Shown: positions 1 through 10,132, counted from the stretch's first letter. The stretch is 64,000 nucleotides of DNA from Flectonema sp. DT1601 (GCA_964019425.1 OZ025789.1:1364001-1428000), one strand, 5' to 3'. The notes: a model not told the origin generated them from the sequence alone. Numbers and translations are program-made.

Positions 1-23
1 TGGATACGTCACGGGCATCGTTG

Positions 24-1154
24 ATGTTAAGTAAAATGAATACCAGTCACTCTGAACTCGACACCCAAAGTACGATTAAAGTACAACGACATGATGATGA
101 GAGCGCTATCACTACAGCCACACCAACACCTGCACTGACTCCCGAAGAGGCTTTCGCCAATGCTATGGAATTTATTACGAGTTTGAAAGAAAGTGGAACA
201 AATGCTAAGACACCACTACTTGACACAATCAGAGGTGTTGGTCCATCACAGTCACCTCGTAGGATTGGTGGGACTGCTGCTCCTCCAGTAAGAAATATTG
301 AATCTCCGAGAAGAATACCACCGACTGCTAGTATTCAGGAATTAGAAGCAGAAAGTGGTCGTATTATTGCTCAAAGTGCATCTTTCAGAAAAATATTGAC
401 TCGCAGTAAGTCAACTCCTGGAAACGTTCCTCGTTATGACTCCAAAGCATCAGCGGTAGCAGCAGCAGTAAAACAACTTCCAGGATGGTCCTTACCTGAC
501 TTGACTGATCCTCTACTAACTGAAGCACTTGTTGAAGCTCTCTGTGTCAAGGATGATTCAGGTGCTTGGATCCCTGATGGGGGAGTCATTAAAAGTGTTC
601 GTAAGAGAGCTACTAAGGAAATCAAAGAAGTAGTTTCAGTTCACTTCAACGATCTCACCCGCCAAGAAGAAACCATTCGAAACGACTATTTCTTTGATGA
701 GAATGTCGCATTTGATAAAATACGTTCTTTAGAAATGAGAGAAAAGGCAGTTTCCTGGTCAGCCTCAGTCCGAAATGAACTGAACAAGAGAAAGCCGAGT
801 ACTGCACAGGCTACTCCAATTAATCCAGATGACCTGTCTCAGTGGTTGGTAGGTAAAGGAATGTCACCTGTTGAGGCTAATTTCTTTGTAAGTACTTCAC
901 TTCCAAGTAACTCGACACCTATTCATATTCCATCAGCTGCGACTGTTGATGTACCAGCAGCACAGCCAACTGTTGGTATTTGTAGAATTCCTGCACCAGC
1001 AGAAGTATTGTTTGGGTGTGAGAATCCTCTTCAGTCTCCAATTCGATCGGATACGTTTTCTCAACCTGTTCAGCAACTTTCTTCTTCATCAAATTGGAGA
1101 AGAGTTGAAGAAGAAGTTGACGGAATGATACTCGTTCATTGGGTTCGTGATTAG
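24..1154 (+). CDS. Uncharacterised Ser/Thr/Pro-rich protein (5' end uncertain)
   Basis: The reading frame is open from the left edge of the window, so the gene may begin upstream. ATG codons lie at 24 and 36, and TAG ends it at 1154 (about 376 aa). The first 150 residues look disordered, with repeated short S-P-R-R motifs (SQSPRRIGG, ESPRRIPP). Residues about 150-275 look folded, with alternating charged and hydrophobic positions (PGWSLPDLTDPLLTEALVEA, then a Lys/Glu-rich helix). A second small helical segment follows near DDLSQWLVGKGMSPVEANFF. There is no signal peptide or membrane segment. I recognise no family. Codon use and lack of stops support a real gene, and the next gene is on the same strand 270 bp downstream. 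A partial protein of the same frame starting outside the window is the main alternative. Confidence 0.75.
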   Translation: MLSKMNTSHSELDTQSTIKVQRHDDESAITTATPTPALTPEEAFANAMEFITSLKESGTNAKTPLLDTIRGVGPSQSPRRIGGTAAPPVRNIESPRRIPPTASIQELEAESGRIIAQSASFRKILTRSKSTPGNVPRYDSKASAVAAAVKQLPGWSLPDLTDPLLTEALVEALCVKDDSGAWIPDGGVIKSVRKRATKEIKEVVSVHFNDLTRQEETIRNDYFFDENVAFDKIRSLEMREKAVSWSASVRNELNKRKPSTAQATPINPDDLSQWLVGKGMSPVEANFFVSTSLPSNSTPIHIPSAATVDVPAAQPTVGICRIPAPAEVLFGCENPLQSPIRSDTFSQPVQQLSSSSNWRRVEEEVDGMILVHWVRD

Positions 1155-1423
1155 TCTTCACTACGTGTAATTAATCATCTTTGTTTCGAAGCGTACCTTA
1201 TCAGAAGAAAATATCAACTCTGTTGGTGTAATTGTTATTTTTTTTTTTTAAATTGTTCTGTAATAGATAACCTTAGACCCCCTCCCCTCCCTTCCCAATA
1301 TTCAAAACTGTTTGTTGTAACCTCGTGTTAAAAAATACAGAGTCGATTCTTTTATTGATTAATAATATCATAGATATTGATGTCTTTGTGATAATATTAT
1401 TTCAGCTATTTCAGTTCATAAAA

Positions 1424-2104
1424 ATGGTTCACGGATCTCCAAACGGTCAACGGATGCGAAACGTCTCAACAGAAAGAGAAAGGAGACGCCTCCGCAGTAA
1501 AATTGCAGCTGCTGAAAAATTGGTTTCGGGAGCTCCCGATAAGGAAATAAAACCTTTTATGGCAGGCACTACTACCCGGTGTCGACAAAATGGAGGAAAA
1601 TCTACAAAGAATTTGGTAAAAGAGTACGCAATAGTAGCGAAGATTACCGGAGATGGTAACCGATTAGAGTTATTGGCTGAACCAAAGAGACACTCGGTAA
1701 CTGTGATGATTCAAAAAGGACCTGGAAGTACTTTAAAAATACCTGCAGTAGTACACAATGGCGATACCGTCAGTGTCATAGACTGTGAGTCAGGATGGCG
1801 TTACAAAGGAAGTGAATTCGTTCGCGTAGTCCGATCAGATGGCACTGAGGGATATATACAGAAATTCCACCTCGACGTTACTTCTGACTTTGGAGGTAGA
1901 GATTCTTGGCGGCAGCCACGACAATACAACGACCTCCTACCCGATTGTAAAATGACTCGCGAGCGAGTAATAAAGGAAGGCTCACGAGCCCCATATAAAT
2001 ACTACTCTCCAGGATCAGCACCCCTTGACTGGGTAAGGGAACACGTGAAGTTATCAACAAGGTCTGCTGTAACAGAATCTAGATACTTCGATCCTTATAA
2101 CTGA
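1424..2104 (+). CDS. SH3-like-domain protein of unknown function
   Basis: I chose the ATG at 1424 (226 aa, start MVHGSPNGQRMRN). The in-frame extension upstream to 1325 is A+T-rich, encodes a low-complexity Ile/Leu stretch and looks like 5' leader. The N-terminal 60 residues are basic (ERERRRLRSK). Residues about 70-150 have the spacing of an SH3-like beta barrel: an alternating hydrophobic strand near YAIVAKI, the segment VVHNGDTVSVIDCESGWRYK, and a strand-turn-strand near VRSDGTEGYIQKFHLDV. SH3-type folds usually bind Pro-rich or other peptides, but no ligand can be inferred here. The last 60 residues are Arg/Tyr-rich. There is no signal peptide. Gene reality is well supported; the domain name rests on pattern only. 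Confidence 0.7.
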   Translation: MVHGSPNGQRMRNVSTERERRRLRSKIAAAEKLVSGAPDKEIKPFMAGTTTRCRQNGGKSTKNLVKEYAIVAKITGDGNRLELLAEPKRHSVTVMIQKGPGSTLKIPAVVHNGDTVSVIDCESGWRYKGSEFVRVVRSDGTEGYIQKFHLDVTSDFGGRDSWRQPRQYNDLLPDCKMTRERVIKEGSRAPYKYYSPGSAPLDWVREHVKLSTRSAVTESRYFDPYN

Positions 2105-2342
2105 TGTGTGCTATAATCGTAATCAGAAGCAAATATTTCAGCTGACCTGCAAACTCGAGTTGCTTCTCAGTTGAGATATTTATTGTATTAGTAGACCTCC
2201 TGAGTCTTATTCTTTTCGGGTTGAGTACATCTACTTTGTTGTTGAATGTCGCAGATCTGATAGTTGTATTGTTTTGTTTTATATTAAGTCTGTTGGATAA
2301 TGTAACTATTTTGTAACTTTATTTCTTAACTCAGCAGCCAAC

Positions 2343-4211
2343 ATGATTGCGGCGCTATTAGTGTCGTTGACTGCGGTGTCTGTGTTGGATGTTGACTGTA
2401 AGGGAGACGATCTCTTTATCGACGGAGTGTACCAAAAAGCATGCGACCTGTCGCTAGAGACCTGCAAACAGAAATGTCAGGACACTCCTCAGTGTGGTGC
2501 TTACGTATACAATTATCAACAAGGACAGGGTGAGAACCCACAATGGACTGACGGCTGCTGTTGGTTGAAGCAGCAGTGCAGCAACAAGGTACAAATGAAC
2601 GGTAAAATTCACGAGGTAATTCGTGAAGTCACTGCGCAAGCGAAGGATTCTGACTGCAAGGGAGACGATCTCTTCATAAACGGGGTGTACCAAAAAACGT
2701 GTGAAATCACATTGGAGACCTGCAAACAGAAGTGCCAAGACACTCCTCAATGTGGTGCCTACGTATACAATTATCAACAAGGACAGGGTGAGAACCCACA
2801 ATGGACTGACGGCTGCTGTTGGCTGAAGCAGCAGTGCAGTAACAAGGTACAAATGAACGGTAAAATTCACGAGGTAATTCGTGAAGTCACTGCGCAAGTG
2901 AAGGATTCCGACTGTAAGGGAGACGATCTCTTTATCGACGGAGTGTACCAAAAGACATGCGACCTGTCGCTAGAGACCTGCAAACAGAAGTGCCAAGACA
3001 CTCCTCAGTGTGGTGCTTACGTATACAATTATCAACAAGGACAGGGTGAGAACCCACAATGGACTGACGGCTGCTGTTGGCTGAAGCAGCAGTGCAGTAA
3101 CAAGGTACAAATGAACGGTAAAATTCACGAGGTAATTCGTGAAGTTGCTGATGAAAAACCGAAACCACAAACACCTGAAAAGAGAAAGGACTCCGACTAC
3201 GGTCCAATACAAATCTCAGAAGTGATATTCAAAGATAAGAACGGAGTTATTCAAAAACCTTCTTCTGTAGAAGTTCCAGAAGGAAACAGTCCTGCGGGAG
3301 AAGGTGCTGATAATTTAATTGACAACGACCCAAACACAAAGTGGTTGGAATTCACACACGCTCCCGTTATATTTAAGTTCGAGAAGGAAGTAGAGATAAG
3401 TGAATATTCATTCATTACTGCAAACGATGCTCAACAACGAGATCCTGTTGAGTGGAACTTACAAGTGAATGGTGTGACTGTTTCTGAAGTAAGAACTGGT
3501 GATGATGTGTTTCCGTTGGGTCGATTTGAGACAACTCGCTGGTTATCAATTGAAGTAATTCCAACGTCAATAATAACATTCAAACCTTTAATTACTAGAG
3601 GAATGCCTCATGGAATCGTAACTCATACTTTATCTTCAGCTAATCATACAATTTGGGACATCTCATGTGAAGGAAACGATCTCGTTGTTGACGGACACTA
3701 CCAAAGAGGATGCGGTATTCAGGAATCACTTTGTAGCTTAGTCTGCTCTCGAACTCCATCATGTGCTCTTTACACTTTTCAATATCAAAATGAAGGTCCA
3801 TTCCCACTTCATGACTCTTCGTGTTGCTCTCTTAAATCACAGTGTACAGATCATCGAATAATGTATGGTAATAAAGTTGTATTAATGAGACACTCTGTCA
3901 TGGTAGTTGATTATCAACAGAAAACTCTCAAAGATCGAATTGCTGAAGTCATGCGCAGTGAAGGAATCACCTCAGCCGGTGATGCTCTCGACGTCTTGTC
4001 GAATGAATTTGGTGCTGAGAATGTCATTGCGGCAGCGGAAAGTTGGGTTCTTGAAAATCATGAGCAGCCTTTGGAAGAAGAGATCGAGGAACCAGAGCAG
4101 CCACTTCCGTTCTTTGTTCTTCCGAAAAAGATAACTCCTCGGCCGCATTTTGAGCTTTTACGTGCACTGCAGTTGCAAAAGCGCCCAGAAGGTCAAAGCG
4201 AGCCTCAATAA
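2343..4211 (+). CDS. Secreted PAN/apple-like repeat and discoidin-like protein
   Basis: Single-exon gene of 622 aa. A short signal peptide (MIAALLVSLTAVSVLDVD) leads into three 86-residue Cys-rich repeats. Each runs from DCKGDDLF through CKQKCQDTPQCGAYVYNY and DGCCWLKQQC to a terminal VIREV, the spacing of PAN/apple-like domains that bind proteins or sugars. Residues about 285-415 resemble an F5/8-type (discoidin-like) beta sandwich (NLIDNDPNTKWLEF, then TANDAQQRDPVEW). A fourth, much diverged Cys repeat follows (CEGNDLVVDGHYQRGC). A helical acidic C-terminus without a membrane segment ends the protein, so it is probably extracellular. The three first repeats are also nearly identical at DNA level, which points to recent internal duplication. 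A surface or matrix adhesion role is inference from the domain types. Confidence 0.85.
   Translation: MIAALLVSLTAVSVLDVDCKGDDLFIDGVYQKACDLSLETCKQKCQDTPQCGAYVYNYQQGQGENPQWTDGCCWLKQQCSNKVQMNGKIHEVIREVTAQAKDSDCKGDDLFINGVYQKTCEITLETCKQKCQDTPQCGAYVYNYQQGQGENPQWTDGCCWLKQQCSNKVQMNGKIHEVIREVTAQVKDSDCKGDDLFIDGVYQKTCDLSLETCKQKCQDTPQCGAYVYNYQQGQGENPQWTDGCCWLKQQCSNKVQMNGKIHEVIREVADEKPKPQTPEKRKDSDYGPIQISEVIFKDKNGVIQKPSSVEVPEGNSPAGEGADNLIDNDPNTKWLEFTHAPVIFKFEKEVEISEYSFITANDAQQRDPVEWNLQVNGVTVSEVRTGDDVFPLGRFETTRWLSIEVIPTSIITFKPLITRGMPHGIVTHTLSSANHTIWDISCEGNDLVVDGHYQRGCGIQESLCSLVCSRTPSCALYTFQYQNEGPFPLHDSSCCSLKSQCTDHRIMYGNKVVLMRHSVMVVDYQQKTLKDRIAEVMRSEGITSAGDALDVLSNEFGAENVIAAAESWVLENHEQPLEEEIEEPEQPLPFFVLPKKITPRPHFELLRALQLQKRPEGQSEPQ
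2394..3145 (+). repeat. Three tandem 258-bp coding repeats (PAN-like domains)
   Basis: Repeat starts fall at 2394, 2652 and 2910, an exact 258-bp period (86 codons). The second half of each unit is almost unchanged at DNA level, while the region coding CDLSLET or CEITLET differs between copies. Copy 2 differs most in that segment, and copies 1 and 3 resemble each other. The third copy loses similarity after about 3145. Confidence 0.92.
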
Positions 4212-4634
4212 TGCAACTGCATGTTGTTCACGGTGTTTGAAACAATCGGAATGTGCGGCTCTGTCTCAATTTTCCAACACAAAGGTCGTTAACACTCCAA
4301 TACGAATATTAGAGATCGTTTTGTACCTTATTTAGTGAAAAGCATTCACAGCGATACTCAAAAAAAAAAAAAAAAAAAACAATGAAAAAGACAACTTGTT
4401 TGTGCCTCATGGCAGAGTGTGTTGTCAATTCTTTTTGACAGTCGGTCTAGCGACGTGTTCATCAAATAAAATTTATATTTTTTTGTGATAACTTTTTTAT
4501 TTTAATTTTAAAGTCAGTAATCTCAAATATAGATCCTCCTGAGAGGTACGCTCATCACATCGGTAATCATGTGGTTTTATTAACTATCGAAACCCCCCCA
4601 CATCAGAAAACCTTTATAACAAAACACTTTAACA
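4212..4634. other. Intergenic spacer with poly-A run
   Basis: This holds the 3' flank of the PAN/discoidin gene, an A run at about 4361-4379, an AATAAA-containing stretch near 4466 that may be a poly(A) signal, and the leader of the next gene. I see no gene in it. Confidence 0.6.
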
Positions 4635-4913
4635 ATGTGCACTACCTACCAGGAGTTCTCTGACAAGTTGGACAGACTTGATGCCGAGTTCAGCAAGAAG
4701 ATGGAAGAGCAGAACAAGAAGTTCTTTGCTGACAAACCAGACGAGAGCACTCTCTCACCGGAAATGAAGGAGCACTACGACAAGTTTGAGAAGATGATTA
4801 AGGAACACACTGACAAGTTCAACAAGAAGATGAGAGACCACTCTGGACACTTCAAACAGAAGTTCCAGGAGCTTCTTGAACAGCAGAAGAACGCTCAGTT
4901 CCCAGGTAAGTAA
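4635..4913 (+). CDS. Small helical protein with 11-residue repeats
   Basis: Start ATG at 4635, 92 aa. It is highly charged, with no signal peptide or membrane segment. Residues 47-57, 58-68 and 69-79 form three successive 11-residue units, each starting with His, carrying Phe at position 5 and ending with an acidic residue (HYDKFEKMIKE, HTDKFNKKMRD, HSGHFKQKFQE). The earlier half (FSDKLDRLDAEFSKKMEEQ) has a similar amphipathic pattern. Eleven-residue periodicity is typical of long amphipathic helices that form coiled coils or coat membranes. Codons are more G+C-biased at third positions than in most neighbours, as in the Hsp70 and enolase genes, which may mean high expression. The stop codon overlaps a consensus 5' splice site (CAGGTAAGTAA), so the last residues may be altered by splicing. 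No known family recognised. Confidence 0.75.
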   Translation: MCTTYQEFSDKLDRLDAEFSKKMEEQNKKFFADKPDESTLSPEMKEHYDKFEKMIKEHTDKFNKKMRDHSGHFKQKFQELLEQQKNAQFPGK

Positions 4914-5398
4914 AATTCCTGAAGAAGGGGGAAAAAAATAATAGAAAAAAAAAAAATATTCCAAAAAAAAAAAATATAGAGTTGAAAGAGTCTTTAATTT
5001 ATTTTATTTTTCCTTTTTTTTATTTTGTCCCAACATTGAGTAATTGGCATTGCAAGGGAGAACATGTCAGATTTTCTTGTTGTAGGGATCAATTTCTTTT
5101 TTTTTTATTTTATTTTCTGTTTTTTTTTTTTTTAAAATTCCTTTATTTTTTTATTTTGTAGTTTAGTAACGAGAGCCACTACGGAAGTAGGATAAGTCAC
5201 TTTTGGCTAGCCACTTCCTGTTAGGGGTTAGCGTTGTCTTAATTTGTTAACAAACACCAGTAGCTTGAAATAATTTTTAAACTTCCCCTTTTCACTCATA
5301 GGACTAAAAAACCATATTGCAGATAAAGGAACTTTAGGTAGTAAATTGTCGTGTAAAATATATTTGTTTATAAAAAAGACTTAAGAGTTGTATTAAAT
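4914..5398. other. Poly-T-rich spacer or possible terminal intron
   Basis: Dense T and A runs. If the donor at 4906 is used, the acceptor-like TATTTTGTAG ending near 5162 would add a Val codon and an immediate TAG. No protein-coding potential seen; otherwise the leader of the next gene. Confidence 0.45.
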
Positions 5399-6154
5399 AT
5401 GGTATCGGAGTTCAGCACGTACGAAAAGCTAAAGAGACAACGTGAAGCAAAAGAGAAAAACAAAAAGAGATATGAGTGTGATACTCAAAGCAGCTTTGCG
5501 AGAAAGACAAGTACCGACCCGTTGGGAAAGATAAGAAGCATCACACCAACGAAGTTAAATCACAGGAGTCTAACCCCACCTCCTATCGGTGGAGGACTTG
5601 CAAGAATTAGTAGAGCAGCAGAGAGTGGTAGAGAGGCTTATCAACAACAACTACATAGACTGTCTGGTGGTCCTGACACACCTCACGTGTACTCTTCTTC
5701 ATATGGATCAAGTTCTATGGGTCAAGGGAAGAGTCCTGGAAGTGGTATTTCACTCCGCTCTCGCTCCCCTCGGTTTGGACCTAACCCTGCAGCACCTAAC
5801 ATGGGACCTCTTTATCCAGTTTCACTGAACAGAAACTCTTCTTACGTAGGACCATATCACAGAGAATCTGTTGCCTTACAAGAACACAGGGGTGCGAGCA
5901 TAGGAAGTGAGATTCGCGATTGCGTTCCAGAAGATGAACGAGGAGCAAAGAGGAGGACACACTCAGGATCCCATTCCCCACCTTCTTGTAGTTATGAATC
6001 ATCGGTATGACATAATTATTGTCTTTAATAAAGTGTGAGCCTTACTTAGGTTTAAATAAATAACACAAAACAGAGACGTAGTCGCAGTCCTGGAGGACTC
6101 TCTTCGACTAACGGAGAATCACCATCTATTAAAGCTTATTCACCGAGAAAATAG
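5399..6154 (+). CDS. Ser/Pro/Arg-rich disordered protein, one intron
   Basis: Exon 1 is 5399-6004 and exon 2 is 6074-6154, joined across a 69-bp phase-0 intron (donor GTATGA at 6005, acceptor AAAACAG ending at 6073). The result is 228 aa ending in YSPRK. The N-terminus is a charged helix (STYEKLKRQREAKEKNKKRY). The rest is low-complexity with many S-P, R-S and T-P sites (ITPTKLNHRSLTPPP, SLRSRSPRFGPNP) and a basic RRSRSP start to exon 2, suggesting phosphorylation sites and perhaps RNA or cytoskeletal binding. Without splicing the frame ends at once after the donor, and splicing extends the same compositional style, which supports the intron. No family is recognised. Confidence 0.75.
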
Positions 6155-6367
6155 TGTGATCTGAATCTTGTTGAATTGAGCTGTTGGTTTATTGAATTTG
6201 TTTTCAACCTGACGTTCAGCTCAACGCAGTCTTCGAATCGAAAACGTTGTTGTACGAATAATAATTGTGAGAGTAGCTGTACTCTCTGTGACTTCTGTTT
6301 AATTTGATATTACTATTCCTTCGAAAATTTTTTTTTTTTTTTTTTTTTTCCCCTTTCTCTTTTTTTT

Positions 6368-6436
6368 AGTTTTTCAAAAAATGATACAATAATCATGGTT
6401 AATATACCCAAGGAAAAACCTTTGACAAAACTGCAG
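6368..6436 (-). repeat. Dispersed repeat R1, copy 1 (inverted relative to copy 2)
   Basis: Read on the minus strand, this 69-bp segment matches 19545-19614 base for base apart from the first base and two extra A residues in the other copy. Both copies end in GAAAAACT followed by an A run. Confidence 0.9.
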
Positions 6437-6442
6437 TTTCTT

Positions 6443-6481
<39 letters not shown>

Positions 6482-7346
6482 TTGCTTTACTTCGAGTTCC
6501 CGCTGGTGAGTCTCGCTGATGAGCTAGTTGGTGATTTTTGAAAATTTATCGTTCTTTTTTCTTCTTTTCTTTTCGTATTCTGTCTCGAGTGTCAACAATT
6601 ACATTCAGCGTGAGAACTTTTACTATTATCTGTCATATGTGATGCGTTCACAGTCTAAATAGTTCCGAGGCATGTGCTCTGCCACAAGCGAGTACGTTCC
6701 GTAGCAGCAGGAACAGAATAGTCTTTACCCATGACTGAATGTAAGGAATGTTTACTTCTCTTATATTATAAATATTATTGTAAGATTCAGATAAGTACTT
6801 CACGACTGAATACTCATATAAGCGTATTCCTTCTTTTATATGTTATAAGGTGTGTGTGTGTACTCCGCAAAAAGCGAGTATTCTACAAACAGTTTTTTTT
6901 ATGATTTCAATAGTTTTTCCTGTGGCAGCAGGAACACATGCATAATCTGTAGTTTTCTTTTTTTTTTTTTCCCCCCTTCTTTTGCTTCAAATAAGGAGGG
7001 GTGAGAGTCAATGACTCTCTCACATGAAATGACGAAGTTGCTCTAAAATAGTTTTATTGCGTTGCAAATGAGTCGCTTGATCATCATTAACTTCACTATG
7101 ACAAGGTACATCATAGGTCACTGACTAATATGAGTATTTATCATCCGTTGACGAAAGATATAAAAAAAGGAAACCTTTTTTTTTTTTTTTTTTAAAAGTC
7201 AGAGAAAAATAACTTTGCGAGAATCCGTGAATATGCGACTTCTGAGAAATCAACGCGTTGGTTTCAGTTTCTGAAGAAACCAGAAGTGGAGGAATTAATC
7301 ATATCACGGTTATTTTTTTTCCATTTTTTTTTTTTTTTGTTTGTTA

Positions 7347-7542
7347 CCCCCCTCTGTGATGAGTATCAGATTTCTGAAACTCTCAATCCAACCTTTCTTT
7401 GATTAACAACTACAAATATTTTTCAGTCAAGTACTTTGATATTAATTTTGTTTTTAATACCCTAAAGTTGTTACTGTTTTTACATTGTCAAAGTTTCACC
7501 CCCTGTGATGAGTATCAAATTTGTGATTCTCTCCATCCAACC
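7347..7542 (+). repeat. Local diverged duplication
   Basis: Two similar segments, 7347-7392 and 7499-7542, share CTGTGATGAGTATCA, a CTCTC stretch and ATCCAACC about 150 bp apart. The first leads into dispersed repeat R2. Confidence 0.6.
7393..7470 (+). repeat. Dispersed repeat R2, copy 1
   Basis: Similar to 19996-20070 in the same orientation, sharing CTTTGATT, AACTACAAATATT and GATATTAATTTTGT in order. Confidence 0.75.
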
Positions 7543-8081
7543 ATCTAACGAACACCAACGTTGGGTCGTTTTGGTGTAATGCGATCTATCATTTTGTGAT
7601 GACGATGTGTTTTTATGTGTCTCACAACACTTATCGAGAAAAAGTAATTCGAGATTTCTGGGAATACAGAACATGGTAGAATCAATTGTTACAGGACCCT
7701 TTCGGCAAGAAAATCGTACTTCCGTTTCGTTTTTTACGATAGAAAACCTATATTTCCTCTTATTCTCTTTTGATTTTTGTGTTATCCCCCCAATTTTTTA
7801 TCTTTACATCTTTGGGAAGGATATTTTTTTTTTTTGCCTTAGTGCAATTTTTTTTTTAAATTTTTTTTTTATAATTAACTAATGGATATAAAGAGGAAAA
7901 CGACTGATTGAATGAAGGAAAAAAGGAAAGGTTTTTTTTTTTTTTTTTTTTTTGTTGTACTCCGTCTTTTTTCTTCTTTTTTGTTAGACGCAGGACTTAT
8001 TGGTTATTTTGTTATTCTTCCCCCCCTTGAAGCCATCATCATGTATACCAACACTAACATAGCCTTAACTCATAACTAATG

Positions 8082-8153
8082 TTAAATTATCGTTATGTTG
8101 TTTATGATACAATACATTTGTATTTTACGTACAAACTCGAAAAGTTTATCCCC
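8082..8153 (+). repeat. Dispersed repeat R3, copy 1
   Basis: Similar to 17668-17750 in the same orientation, sharing AAATTATCGTTAT, GTTTATGATAC and TTTGTATTTTACGTACAAA in order. The other copy carries a short insertion that looks like an internal duplication. Confidence 0.8.
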
Positions 8154-8283
8154 TGAACATCATCATAACGACAAAGGGTGAAAAAACCGAAAAATGCGAT
8201 AGTTCATAATACCCAATAAGGCATAGAGTAACTTTGTTATAAGTGTAATGTTTTATTTTGTCAGGTAGTCGTATTTGTCACAA

Positions 8284-10132
8284 ATGTCTGAGGCAAAGCA
8301 GCCTCCGTCTGACCATCAAATGATGGAAAAGAAACTAAAGCTCTGGGACAGTGAGCGGAAACATCATTTTGAATCGAGTCAAGTGACAATGAAACAGAAC
8401 AACGAGCAAATTAGAACTCTGCGACAGGAGAATAAAGAATTAGCTGCCAGGGCAAGGCTATCAAGGGAAGGTTCGCAAGGTAACAGTGAAGAGTATCATC
8501 AAAGGAAGACTGATATATTAGGAATGCAAATTCATCAAAAGCGAAGAATTCTTGACGATCTAAAAGCCAGATGCGATCAGAAAAAAAAAGAAGCCTCCCG
8601 AAGTGAAGAAATCATTCTACATTTACACACAGAAACCCAACCCGTCTATAAAGAAGAAAGTCCTTTAGATAGAAAAATTAGAATGCTTGAGAATCGACTT
8701 GATAAAAGTATGATTAAATACAATGAAGCAATGTCTATAAGAAGAACCTACGAACAGATAGTACGGAGGCTGAAAGATGAACGAGTTGGTTTCGATAACC
8801 AACTAGCGGCTATTGAGAGAACATTAAAAGCGAAAGATCACGACTACCAAGAACTCCTCAACATGAGTCACGACGCAGCCCATGCCAAAGATATCGCCAG
8901 AGCAGAACTCGCGCAGTTCAAGGCAGCTTACGAAGAAGAAAAACGTCAAAAAGACAAAGAGCTGGAGGAACGAAAAAAGTATGTCTACTTTATGTGTAGC
9001 AGGGATCAGTCAACTTTTTACCCACAGAGATAATATAAATATCAACTAAACAGACTCGTACAACGAAGACTTGACCAAACACAACGCCTAGAAAAGAGCG
9101 AAAAGCTACGAAGGCAAGAAGAAGAATTGGCTGCTAAGAAGGAAGCCGAGGAGCGAGAGAAGGAGAAGGGACTGCGGGTATGTACAACTCTGTTGTTTTG
9201 AAGTATCAAAAGTATAAAATTAAAAACCAAAAACAGGCAACCAGCGATGTAAAAACTGTTGAAGAAAGAGAACGAGAAGAGGAATACGAAATGCATTTCA
9301 AAAAGATAAAAGAAGCCACCGTATGTAATCAGAAACAAAACGTATTACCCCACTTGTTATACAGTCTGTTCACACAACACTAACAGGGCGTCACTGACAC
9401 TGACGAATCCTCAGCTGTAACACAAGTTATTAATAAGTTTCTTACACAAGAAGAAACACATAAATCTCTGGTTGAAATGACAAAGGAAGCGCAAGCTCGG
9501 ATTGCTGCCTGGTATGTACCACATTGTGTTGACTAGCAGTTTTTGTTGAATATTAATAAAAAGAAATTTTTTTTTTAAAAAAAAACAGTCAAACTGAAAA
9601 GACTGACCTGGGAGCTCGCGTAGAGGAGATGAAATACAGCGGCACTGGTCAGCTTGGCAGTCGTCGTATTGTAGACGAGTTTGAAACTCATTTAGCAGAA
9701 GCCCGACACCAATGTGAGAAAAATAGAAATAAATATGAGAGAGTAGCGAAGGTACTAATTAATGTCAAAGCAGGTGTTCAACATTTAGCAGAGAAGTTAG
9801 CGACGTTGAAGTCTGAAGGTCCGATTGTTGTGACAGATGAGAACGTGTTGACTGTACTAAAACAAAGTGATGTCAAACTTCAAGGATTGATTGAAGAAAG
9901 TATTCCTGTTGACGGAACTGATGCTCCACTACCTGATACTATAGAACTCCCTGCTCATAACAGGCGTATTAAAATACCTGCTGAAGCAGAGGCTGAAGAA
10001 ATAGTTGATGAGGAAGACGACGAAGAAGTTGACGACCTCATGGATCGCGACACTGTTAAAAAACTAGCAACAATGGCTGTTCAACGTGAACACAAAAAGA
10101 TGAAGAAACGAGGTAAGAAAACGAAGGATTAA
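8284..10132 (+). CDS. ODAD3/CCDC151-like outer dynein arm docking coiled-coil protein
   Basis: Five exons are inferred: 8284-8978, 9054-9177, 9237-9320, 9387-9511 and about 9602-10132, with short introns bearing GTATGT donors and ..ACAG acceptors for the first three. The product, about 520 aa, is coiled coil nearly throughout. Exon 1 holds the block most typical of CCDC151/ODAD3: ENRLDKSMIKYNEAMSIRR, then QIVRRLKDERVGFDNQLAAI and ELLNMSHDAAHAKD. That family helps dock outer dynein arms on axonemal doublets, so the organism should have a motile cilium. The C-terminus is acidic, then basic (KKMKKRGKKTKD). The start is the ATG at 8284. The exon 4/5 junction is not clean: with the consensus donor after 9511 and acceptor after 9589 every frame meets a stop. 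Either a weaker donor (GTACCA, 9516) joins 9602 in frame, or one base is missing in an A run. Confidence 0.85.

Larger units (their letters stand above)
6155..8283. other. Long non-coding, homopolymer-rich region with dispersed repeats
   Basis: About 2.1 kb without a convincing gene. It contains many T runs (one of about 35 nt at 6446-6480), several segments that recur at 17.6-20.1 kb, and a local diverged duplication. Short reading frames here are low-complexity Phe/Leu strings and are not supported. Confidence 0.7.

Noticed and set aside
6516-6544. Hammerhead-ribozyme-like CTGATGAG followed by GAAA
   Set aside because: The intervening bases do not form a stem II and no matching cleavage-site helices are seen.
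7607-7882. 91-codon Phe-rich frame
   Set aside because: It arises from T runs in the non-coding zone, with no start context and low-complexity composition.
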